Below, one piece after another: positions 14,376 through 20,219 of a DNA stretch of 20,219 bases; within the stretch, counting starts at the first letter, position 1, and each line of letters starts with the position of its first letter. The notes beneath the pieces were generated by a model. It ran no database searches and was not told the origin of the DNA. It saw nothing but the letters and a program-made list of their open reading frames with translations. The position numbers and the translations under genes are program-made. The DNA is from a virus: IMG/VR virus record IMGVR_UViG_3300009159_006031, positions 1 to 20,219 of that record; one strand, given 5' to 3'.

Positions 14376-14433
14376 AAAAATGCAGACAGAGGGATTCGTT
14401 TACTTGGACCCGAGAGGAATTGAACCTCTGTCT
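14376..14433 (-). terminator. Terminator-like hairpin competing with the tmRNA 3' end
   Basis: On the minus strand AGACAGAGG (14433-14425) can pair with CCTCTGTCT (14392-14384), a perfect 9-bp stem across a loop of about 32 nt, followed by GCA and five T (14380-14376). The 5' arm is the start of the tmRNA T-arm, so this terminator and the tRNA-like fold exclude each other. It could end tmRNA transcription before processing. Confidence 0.5.
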
Positions 14434-14791
14434 TTTAAAAATCTAAATTAAAATACTACAAGTTTAGTTCTTTTTGTTTTTAGCTTTGTATAGATAAAGA
14501 GCAAACATACTCAGCGATTTTATTTTTGATACTTAATATTAATAGAATAAAAAAACTACTAATAATAAGACATCTAATTACGCAATATCCCAATAGATGT
14601 GTCAAGGGTATCACGCTGTAACTTAAGCTACAGAAGCGGTCATCTCAACAAGAGAAACTCTTGCTGAAATATGACCTTTATATTTTGCTGTTTTGGCAGT
14701 TAATATAAATTGAAACTTTTTAAGGAGTCCTCGATTCAACCTCCACTTGCATTTCAATTTATTTCTTTAAAATCGAAACCAGTACGGGCCC
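14405..14791 (-). ncRNA. ssrA: tmRNA (transfer-messenger RNA)
   Basis: tmRNA rescues stalled ribosomes by adding a degradation tag. The 5' end GGGCCCG pairs with CGGGTCC (14412-14406) as a 7-bp acceptor stem with G3-U70, the alanine identity pair, and discriminator A; CCA is not encoded. TACTGGTTTCGAT after the 5' strand is the conserved tmRNA start. The T-arm is AGAGG-TTCAATT-CCTCT, preceded by ACTAAACTTGTAGTA, as in E. coli tmRNA. Pseudoknot 1 is GGAG/CTCC with GTTGAA/TTCAAT, then 11 nt to the resume codon GCC (14697). The tag frame has 24 codons, starting AKTAKYKGHI and ending EMTASVA, with TAA at 14625-14623. That stop lies in a CTGTA/TACAG hairpin, as usual. The 387-nt length is normal. 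Confidence 0.93.
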
Positions 14792-14811
14792 AATTAGAAT
14801 GAACTATCTTT

Positions 14812-14840
14812 ATATTACATTAGATTTTGGATTTTATCAA
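14812..14840 (-). promoter_or_regulatory. Promoter of the tmRNA
   Basis: On the minus strand, TTGATA (14840-14835), 17 nt, TAATAT (14817-14812). Transcription would begin near 14805, about 14 nt before the mature 5' end, leaving a short leader for RNase P to remove. Confidence 0.55.
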
Positions 14841-14850
14841 TATTTTTTAG

Positions 14851-14856
14851 TATAAT
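14851..14856 (+). promoter_or_regulatory. -10 box for the two small genes and following glycosyltransferases
   Basis: TATAAT ends 5 nt before the ATG at 14862. TTGGAT at 18-nt spacing is a poor -35. It overlaps the divergent tmRNA promoter region. Confidence 0.5.
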
Positions 14857-14861
14857 TCACT

Positions 14862-15020
14862 ATGGACAAAATATTAAACTTATTAAACCAAATATTAGAA
14901 AAAAAGGAATATGATGATTCTTTGGTAAGGGAGGCTTTACAAACTGGCGATAATTGGGATATTTATCATTTAAAATTATTAAAAACGCTATTAGAGGAAT
15001 ATAACAATGCCAAAAAGTAA
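14862..15020 (+). CDS. Small protein, 52 residues, unknown function
   Basis: An open frame of 52 codons beginning MDKILNLLNQILEKKEYDDS, predicted almost wholly helical, with a conserved-looking TGDNWDIYHL and a leucine-rich end (KLLKTLLEEY). It may be a small regulator or adaptor. Support: TATAAT 5 nt before the ATG and a 14-nt overlap with the next small gene, whose Shine-Dalgarno it contains. No family is recognised. Confidence 0.55.
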   Translation: MDKILNLLNQILEKKEYDDSLVREALQTGDNWDIYHLKLLKTLLEEYNNAKK

Positions 15021-15168
15021 AAAGAAAAAATATTATGGTATATATTCAATTGAAAATTTTCTTTATGGAGTATTTCCATTCTCAAAAGAGGGATATGCTT
15101 TAGCAAAAAATTACATTAATAAACTTAATCCTAAAAGAAAAAAAAACTACTTCATTAGAGAGAAATAA
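15007..15168 (+). CDS. Small basic protein, 53 residues, unknown function
   Basis: Starts MPKSKKKKYYGIYSIENFLY, then GVFPFSKEGYALAKNYINKL, and ends with a lysine-rich stretch. Net charge is strongly positive, suggesting RNA, DNA or acidic-protein binding. GAGG lies 9 nt before the ATG, inside the preceding small gene. It ends 3 nt before the glycosyltransferase start, so all are probably co-transcribed. Confidence 0.6.
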   Translation: MPKSKKKKYYGIYSIENFLYGVFPFSKEGYALAKNYINKLNPKRKKNYFIREK

Positions 15169-15171
15169 TAT

Positions 15172-16374
15172 ATGAGATTTCATGTATTAGGTTTGCCTCA
15201 TACAGTTTCAAGTAAACTATTCAACGCTTGCGCTTATACTCAAAAAGTAGTTAAGTTTTGCAAGATGATGAAAGCCAGAGGCCACTATATAATTCATTAT
15301 GGCCACGAAGATTCAGAGGTGATTTGTGACGAGCATGTTACAGTTTTGACAAATAAAGATTTTGAAATATCTTATGGTTCGCACGATTGGAAAAATAATT
15401 TTTTTAAATTTGATACAAATGATCACGCTTATCAAACTTTTTATAAAAATGCGATTCTTGAAATTCACAAAAGAAAACAAAAATTAGATTTTCTTTTACC
15501 ATTTTGGGGGAGTGGAGTTAGAACGATTTGCGATGCTCATGAAGATATGATAGTTGTCGAACCAGGAATTGGTTATGCTGGAGGTCATTGGGCTAAATTT
15601 AAAATTTTTGAATCTTATGCTATTTATCATGCATATTACGGCTTAGAAGCGATAGGAACCTGCAAACAAGGCTGGTATGATGTAGTTATACCAAACTATT
15701 TTGATTTAGACGATTTTGAATACTCAGAAGAAAAAGAAGATTATTTTTTATATCTAGGACGGGTTTACAGCGGTAAAGGAGTTCATATAGCTCATCAAGT
15801 TTGTGAGCACTTAAAGCAGAAACTTATAATCGCAGGTCAAGGCAATTTAAAAGAGATGAACATAAACTCTGAATACGTAGAACATATTGGCTATGCAGAC
15901 ATAGAAACTAGAAGAAAATTAATGTCAAAAGCTAAAGGCACTTTTGTTGCCTCGCAATATATAGAACCATTTGGTGGAGTTCAAGTAGAGAGTCTTTTAA
16001 GCGGGACTCCTACAATAACAACAGATTGGGGGTCTTTTGCAGAGAATAATATTCATGGGTTGACTGGATATAGGTGCAAAAGTTTTGAAGATTTTATATA
16101 CGCTGCGCAAAATATAAATAAAATTAAGCCAATAAATTGTAGAAAATTTGGTGAAAATTTTTCTTTAGAAAAAGTGGCTACGATGTATGAAAAATATTTT
16201 GAAGACGTTTTAAACATTTATACTGGCAAAGGATGGTACGAAGTCAAATCAAATAAATTAGATGTCTTAAAAAAGTATATTCCAAATGATAATCCATTCT
16301 TTTATAATGTAACGAAAGATGATATCTTAAAAAGTAAAGTGGACTCTTTGAAAGAATTTTTAAAACAATATTGA
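15172..16374 (+). CDS. Glycosyltransferase, GT-B fold (family 4)
   Basis: 400 residues. The N-terminal acceptor half begins [11 protein letters not shown] and contains [11 protein letters not shown] (130-140). The donor half starts [17 protein letters not shown] (191-207), followed by LIIAGQG (218-224) and the family-4 EX7E motif [10 protein letters not shown] (Glu265 to Glu273), which binds the nucleotide sugar. The final 60 residues (WYEVKSN onward) are an extension that may carry acceptor specificity. It should transfer a hexose-type sugar; donor and acceptor are unknown. It overlaps the next glycosyltransferase by one base (TGATG), so the two probably act on one glycan. Confidence 0.9.
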   Translation: MRFHVLGLPHTVSSKLFNACAYTQKVVKFCKMMKARGHYIIHYGHEDSEVICDEHVTVLTNKDFEISYGSHDWKNNFFKFDTNDHAYQTFYKNAILEIHKRKQKLDFLLPFWGSGVRTICDAHEDMIVVEPGIGYAGGHWAKFKIFESYAIYHAYYGLEAIGTCKQGWYDVVIPNYFDLDDFEYSEEKEDYFLYLGRVYSGKGVHIAHQVCEHLKQKLIIAGQGNLKEMNINSEYVEHIGYADIETRRKLMSKAKGTFVASQYIEPFGGVQVESLLSGTPTITTDWGSFAENNIHGLTGYRCKSFEDFIYAAQNINKIKPINCRKFGENFSLEKVATMYEKYFEDVLNIYTGKGWYEVKSNKLDVLKKYIPNDNPFFYNVTKDDILKSKVDSLKEFLKQY

Positions 16375-17000
16375 TGGAACATATAAATATAATATTAATT
16401 AATTTAAAAGAAAGAAAGGATCGGCTAACAAGGTGTTTAGATCTTTTTAATAATTATTTCGATAATAATTTTTCTATACATATAATTGAGGCATTTTTAA
16501 ATAAAAAAAATGGACATAAAGGTTGCGCTTTCAGTCATTTTTTAGCGATGGAATATGCAACTCAAAAAGGTTTTGATAAAGTTATTATCATAGAAGACGA
16601 TGTGTTTTTTCCTTATTCTTTAATAGAATTGAAATTACTTTTGTTGAAATTAAAAGAAATAGAATGGGATCTTATTGCTATGGGAAGCAATTTTGATATA
16701 AACTCAAAGATAAATGATTTTTTTTTAAAGCCTTCAAGAATATGGCAATCTACAATGCAAATTGTAAATAAACCATATTATAAAAAATATACAAATTTTT
16801 TATTTTGGAGCTATATAAAACAAAAAGATACATATGAAGGAGTTAATGATCATTCAGATTCATGGATTCTTGATCAAGCATGGAATAGATATTTAGTCGA
16901 AACAGATAAAATATATTGTCCGCACAATAGATTCGCATATCAAATAGCAAATATGTCGAATACGACAAACGTGATGATGGATGGAATAAGAGATTTTTAA
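16374..17000 (+). CDS. Glycosyltransferase family 25-like
   Basis: 208 residues from the ATG at 16374, chosen over the TTG at 16371 because it forms a TGATG overlap with the preceding gene. The opening INLKERKDRL (9-18), GHKGCAFSHFLAMEYA (47-62) and IIIEDDVFF (71-79) with Glu74-Asp75-Asp76 are the family 25 signature (lipooligosaccharide or collagen galactosyltransferase type). DSWILDQAWNRY gives the later acidic motif. It transfers a sugar, often galactose, to an acceptor. It ends one base before the stop of the convergent SET-domain gene. Confidence 0.9.
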   Translation: MEHINIILINLKERKDRLTRCLDLFNNYFDNNFSIHIIEAFLNKKNGHKGCAFSHFLAMEYATQKGFDKVIIIEDDVFFPYSLIELKLLLLKLKEIEWDLIAMGSNFDINSKINDFFLKPSRIWQSTMQIVNKPYYKKYTNFLFWSYIKQKDTYEGVNDHSDSWILDQAWNRYLVETDKIYCPHNRFAYQIANMSNTTNVMMDGIRDF

Positions 17001-17001
17001 A

Positions 17002-17532
17002 TTATTTTGTTGGTGTTAAAGGTATCTTTGACCAATCTATATCTTCTATTGATTTAGGCGTACTTGATTTATTTTGATAGCGGTTCATATCATAACCGTC
17101 TCCGTAGTAAGTAAATATTTCATTTCCTCTTTTTATATCTTTTACAGCGACCAAGAACCAAGCTCTATGCTTTGGAGATACGAACCAATCTGCATCACGA
17201 TCTTTTTTGCTATTGTAAATAGAGCCATACCCCAAAGAGATATAATAATTGAATCCATGAGTTTTACATTCATTGCATTGACATTGACGATTATGAGTGA
17301 ACGCATATTGACTTATCACAGGGTCACGATGATAGTTTGATCGCCAACCTAATTGAAAAATTGGACTACATTCTATTAATTCATTTTTTGAAAAATTTCT
17401 TTTTGCAAAAACTCCTAAATTTGCTGTATTATCTATATTTTTAGACTGAAGGACTTGAAGATCTTTTAAAGAGGAATATATAAGATTTTTTTCAAAATTT
17501 TCTATATATTTTTTTTGTAGTTCTGGAATCAT
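17002..17532 (-). CDS. SET-domain protein (lysine methyltransferase-like)
   Basis: 176 residues. NLGVFAKRNFSKNELIE (39-54) is the SET N-terminal strand that binds S-adenosylmethionine. SLGYGSIYNSKKDRDADW (99-116) stands where cellular proteins have 'G.GS.YNHS..PN', and VKDIKRGNEIFTYYGDGYD (130-148) is the C-terminal motif with the catalytic-type tyrosine. The His-Ser of 'NHS' is replaced by Ser-Lys, so activity or cofactor binding may differ. A Cys cluster (CQCNEC, 84-89) is inserted in the middle and might bind zinc. The substrate could be a host or virion protein. No clear promoter was found. Confidence 0.8.
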   Translation of the reverse strand: MIPELQKKYIENFEKNLIYSSLKDLQVLQSKNIDNTANLGVFAKRNFSKNELIECSPIFQLGWRSNYHRDPVISQYAFTHNRQCQCNECKTHGFNYYISLGYGSIYNSKKDRDADWFVSPKHRAWFLVAVKDIKRGNEIFTYYGDGYDMNRYQNKSSTPKSIEDIDWSKIPLTPTK

Positions 17533-17625
17533 ATTACGAATACTCTATATAATATATTTGTAATTTATTTATTTCTAAATTATTGTATAATTTTGATTTA
17601 AAATTAAGTGTAACCTAGTTAAATC

Positions 17626-19560
17626 ATGGACAACTCTAAAAATAAAGACATAGTTGAGTTAATATCTCAAATATTAGAGTATACAGAAGATCACAGGCAG
17701 TCTGACCATCAACAAGGAGCATCTAATGAGCCTAGGCCACCCGAATGTAGATGTAAAAGTGAAAACGGATTTTGCGGAGATGATCCACCAGTAGATTGTC
17801 CAGAAGCACTTTTTCCCACAGAAGAACTTTGTTTGTGTGCAGAAGATCCATTAATGAAATGTCCAAAATGTCCTCCTACGCCAACTTGTGGATGCAAAGA
17901 TACTGGGGATGGTCCTTGTGGAGACGACACTAGCACATGCCCAGCGAATGAATTTGGAGCGTATGACATAGCGGGTTGTGGTGGTTTTTGTGATCCGCCA
18001 GTTTGTCCTAAATGTTGGCCTCCAAGCGACACACCAACATCATCATCTACACCTTGTTATTGTTTTGATTGCGGATATAGTGCTTTTAATAGTGGTGATT
18101 GTACAAAGGTAACGTGTCAATCAGGAGATTGCAGTCCACCTAAAGATGACTGTTATGATTGCCCAACGAACTCTCCAACTCCAAGCTGCGATAATGCTGG
18201 TGATCCTTGCGTTTGTGATTCAGGCACAGATTGTGGTAATTGTGCTGCTCCAGATTATAAATGCGTAAATCAACATTCAGAAACATGTTCTAACGGATGT
18301 GTTATATTTTGTGGATCGTGTGAGAAAGTTCCTACCGTAACTCCTACACCTCCAACGCCCACAGACACGAGGCTTTGTCCTTGCGATTGTGCAATGTATC
18401 CTTCGATGAGCGCATGTAATGATGCTAAACGTAAATACTGCAGTCTTAACTGTGAATGTTCACCTAATCCATGCTCTGGGGACGATTGCAAAACAAATAG
18501 TGAATGTACAGATTTAATAATTGACCCTACTCCTACTCCTTGTGAGACTCCTACGCCGACATGTCCCGAAGGATGCGAAGATGTTGGCTGTCGCGATCCT
18601 GGCGATTGTAATTCAGGCAACTGTTCGCCTAATGGGAACGACGTGGCTGCATGTTGCCGAACTGGACCTTGTGGAATTAATCGGTGTCCACTTTTCACCT
18701 GCGATATATGTGTGCACCAGCGTAAAACATGCAGAGATAAGGGAGGATTTAGCAGCAAATCCGCTTGCGACAAAAGCGTTGCTGGAAGTACACTTGATAT
18801 GTGCGAAGATTGCGGTGTAACAGGTGAGTGCGGTATCTTTGAGCCCTGTTGGTGCATAGTTCCAATACCCACAGGCTCACCTTCGTTGACTCCTTGCAAT
18901 TGCGAGAATTCAGGTTATACTTCTCCTGGACATTGCGGCCAAGCTGGAACTTGTGAGGGCGTAGACTTGGTTTGTAAAGATGGTAGTACGATACCTTGCG
19001 ATATATGTTGTACTCCTACTCCATCAAGTACGTGCGTATGCCAAAGCGGTTGCTATGAATATGGTCCAGATTGTCAATCAGCCAAAGAAGATATTGAAAA
19101 TAATAATAAATATGCACAGTGTAGTTGCTCACCCAAGGCCTGCTCTTCGGATTCCAACAAAGAATGTACCTGCCTTACATGCACATACATTACTCCTACT
19201 CCAGAAACTCAAAGTCCCAGTTGTGCGCCTCGTCCAGGCGATTGTTGTTATTATGGAATTTGTAATGGGAAAAACGTAGGATGCCAAAAATGTAGGGAGT
19301 GGGGAGAACATAGAAAAGTCCCAGGTGATGATCCTAGGTGTCCAGGTTTTGATTGTTATAAGAAAGAAATAACAGGTAGCGCCGCATTTAGAAGGGATAT
19401 AGGACACGCAGTATGGAATCCCAATACAGGCAAAATGGACTGTAATCTAGACGGCGTAGACTGCACGACCGCGCAGGCGCCTGTATGCAATACGTACCGA
19501 AAGGCCCTCTATGGACTTCAAAATGAACCTGGACCAAATGATGGAGTATCAAATTGCTAG
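17626..19560 (+). CDS. Giant cysteine-rich protein with Pro/Thr linkers, unknown family
   Basis: 644 residues with about 93 cysteines (hand count, near 14%). Residues 1-40 have none and look helical (DIVELISQILEYTEDH). The rest consists of short Cys-rich modules joined by linkers rich in Thr-Pro-Thr-Pro (TVTPTPPTPTDT, DPTPTPCETPTP). Two modules resemble each other (about 18373-18511 and 19029-19172: C.C..C..Y....C..AK...C.CSP..CS.D). The C-terminal part (GSAAFRRDIGHAVWNPNTGK onward) is less Cys-rich. There is no signal peptide, so it is made in the cytoplasm and could bind metal there or form disulfides after release. Ser/Thr linkers flanked by glycosyltransferase genes suggest, but do not show, a glycosylated virion or spike protein. 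Regional G+C is raised, which the amino-acid composition may explain. TTGATT-N17-TAGTTA ends 4 nt before the ATG, a weak promoter. Confidence 0.8.
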   Translation: MDNSKNKDIVELISQILEYTEDHRQSDHQQGASNEPRPPECRCKSENGFCGDDPPVDCPEALFPTEELCLCAEDPLMKCPKCPPTPTCGCKDTGDGPCGDDTSTCPANEFGAYDIAGCGGFCDPPVCPKCWPPSDTPTSSSTPCYCFDCGYSAFNSGDCTKVTCQSGDCSPPKDDCYDCPTNSPTPSCDNAGDPCVCDSGTDCGNCAAPDYKCVNQHSETCSNGCVIFCGSCEKVPTVTPTPPTPTDTRLCPCDCAMYPSMSACNDAKRKYCSLNCECSPNPCSGDDCKTNSECTDLIIDPTPTPCETPTPTCPEGCEDVGCRDPGDCNSGNCSPNGNDVAACCRTGPCGINRCPLFTCDICVHQRKTCRDKGGFSSKSACDKSVAGSTLDMCEDCGVTGECGIFEPCWCIVPIPTGSPSLTPCNCENSGYTSPGHCGQAGTCEGVDLVCKDGSTIPCDICCTPTPSSTCVCQSGCYEYGPDCQSAKEDIENNNKYAQCSCSPKACSSDSNKECTCLTCTYITPTPETQSPSCAPRPGDCCYYGICNGKNVGCQKCREWGEHRKVPGDDPRCPGFDCYKKEITGSAAFRRDIGHAVWNPNTGKMDCNLDGVDCTTAQAPVCNTYRKALYGLQNEPGPNDGVSNC

Positions 19561-19656
19561 AAATTTTATAAATGATACTTTATAGAGGATTAAAAACCAC
19601 AATTAACAAATATATAAATTGAGATAATTTTTTTTATTTATATAATATAGTAGTAT

Positions 19657-20219
19657 ATGTTATATTTAATATTACCGTATTTTGATTTTAATCAATCCAC
19701 TTTACCCAAAAAGAATTTAGATTTATTTATTTCAAATTATGCTCAAAGGGCCAACTTGAGAATAGTATTATGTGAAGGAATACACAATCAAGAATTGCCA
19801 GACTATTCAAATAAGGTATTCAAACATTTAAAATTTAAACTTAATGATATTTTATGGGTAAAAGAAAATTTAATTAATCTTGCTATAAAAGATTTACCAG
19901 ATGATGCAAAATTTATTGCTTGGTCAGATAGAGATATACATTTTCTTAATCCGTTGTGGGTAGAGGATACAATTGAAAAATTAAAAATATACGACATAGT
20001 ACAACCATGGTCAGAAATTATACATTTAAATTCGTCTCATAAATTAGACGTGATAAGCAAACGAGAGGATGAGTTAACGTTTTCTAATAAAAGCATATTG
20101 TGCGCAGATATTAATCATAAAAATCATAACAACAAAATCAAGACATCAACTGGCCAAATTTGGGCGATTACTAAATCGTTTTATGAAAAAATTGGTAAAA
20201 TAAATGATATAGAAATAAT
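19657..20219 (+). CDS. Glycosyltransferase, GT-A-like (partial, runs off the window end)
   Basis: 187 codons are readable from the ATG at 19657 and remain open to the last base. The protein starts MLYLILPYFDFNQSTLPKKN. FIAWSDRDIHF (87-97) contains Asp91-Arg-Asp93, a DxD-type metal/nucleotide-sugar motif, and TGQIWAITKSFYEKIGKIND resembles the acceptor motif of GT2/GT7-C enzymes ('G..WA..+..+..+GG'). It follows the Cys-rich gene by 96 nt. TATAAT (19641-19646) ends 10 nt before the ATG. Confidence 0.7.
   Translation, partial: MLYLILPYFDFNQSTLPKKNLDLFISNYAQRANLRIVLCEGIHNQELPDYSNKVFKHLKFKLNDILWVKENLINLAIKDLPDDAKFIAWSDRDIHFLNPLWVEDTIEKLKIYDIVQPWSEIIHLNSSHKLDVISKREDELTFSNKSILCADINHKNHNNKIKTSTGQIWAITKSFYEKIGKINDIEI

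Noticed and set aside
14242-14451. 69-codon plus-strand frame over the HNH start and tmRNA 3' end
   Set aside because: It is the complement of two better-supported features and has no promoter or ribosome-binding site.
14599-14604. TTGACA on the minus strand with CGTAAT 17 nt downstream inside the tmRNA
   Set aside because: It lies in the tmRNA pseudoknot region where sequence is set by RNA structure, and the -10 is poor; no gene starts after it.
18270-18899. Long minus-strand frame (209 codons) opposite the Cys-rich gene
   Set aside because: It mirrors the Cys/Pro/Thr codon pattern of the sense gene; its His/Ser/Gln/Gly-rich product has no motif or start signal.
19600-19635. CAATT/AATTG with a run of eight T after the Cys-rich gene
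   Set aside because: A 5-bp, AT-only stem with a 12-nt loop is too weak to call a terminator in an AT-rich region.
1-20219. CRISPR array, insertion sequence or integrase with attachment site
   Set aside because: No regularly spaced direct repeats, no transposase or integrase motifs, and no direct repeat of the tmRNA 3' end were seen; the repeat at the tmRNA end is inverted.

Overview
The window reads as part of a large, AT-rich (roughly one-third G+C by eye), densely packed genome of a tailed bacteriophage. Evidence: a class Ia ribonucleotide reductase resembling the T4 type (nrdA/nrdB), a small two-region sigma factor of the kind T4-like phages use for late genes, a T4 gp1-like nucleotide kinase, a dCMP deaminase, a DUF736-type protein, an HNH endonuclease, many short unknown genes, genes that overlap by a few bases, and no ribosomal or housekeeping genes. 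The host cannot be named from the sequence. Five glycosyltransferases and a phage-encoded tmRNA suggest a large-genome phage, probably environmental.

Layout. 1-2267 (minus strand): the start of an exported protein, a membrane-anchored cysteine-peptidase-like protein, a conserved phage protein with a structural-protein flavour, and a glycosyltransferase. 2268-2742: a divergent promoter pair sharing one -35 box, then a compact GC-rich RNA with pseudoknot potential that leads into nrdA-nrdB (2743-6050) and a small membrane protein. 6409-9364 (minus): FmdB-like protein, glycosyltransferase, DUF736-like protein, sigma factor and dNMP kinase. 9422-12761 (plus): dCMP deaminase, IMPDH/GMP-reductase family enzyme, small exported protein, SEC-C protein, adenylosuccinate synthetase and a small protein. 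12758-14337 (minus): thioredoxin, DUF1360-like membrane protein, an unknown protein and an HNH endonuclease. 14405-14791 (minus): a tmRNA (ssrA) absent from an ORF-only view. 14862-17000 (plus): two tiny genes and two glycosyltransferases. 17002-17532 (minus): SET-domain protein. 17626-19560 (plus): a 644-residue protein with about 93 cysteines. 19657-end (plus): another glycosyltransferase, cut by the window edge.

How it fits together. RNR, dCMP deaminase, dNMP kinase, the GMP-reductase-like enzyme and adenylosuccinate synthetase form a nucleotide-remodelling set. Read together they could convert host G and C nucleotides into A and T precursors for an AT-rich genome. The synthetase is of the short archaeal/PurZ length but keeps the PurA aspartate, so a 2-aminoadenine (Z) role needs checking. 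Transcription signals are unusually clear: several first genes have TTGACA-N17-TATAAT-like promoters with the start codon only 5-7 nt after the -10 box, which predicts leaderless mRNAs. One gene (7831-8157) instead has a perfect promoter plus a Shine-Dalgarno leader. Convergent gene pairs share or nearly touch stop codons and leave no room for terminators. All functions are inferred from motifs recognised by reading; no database search was run.
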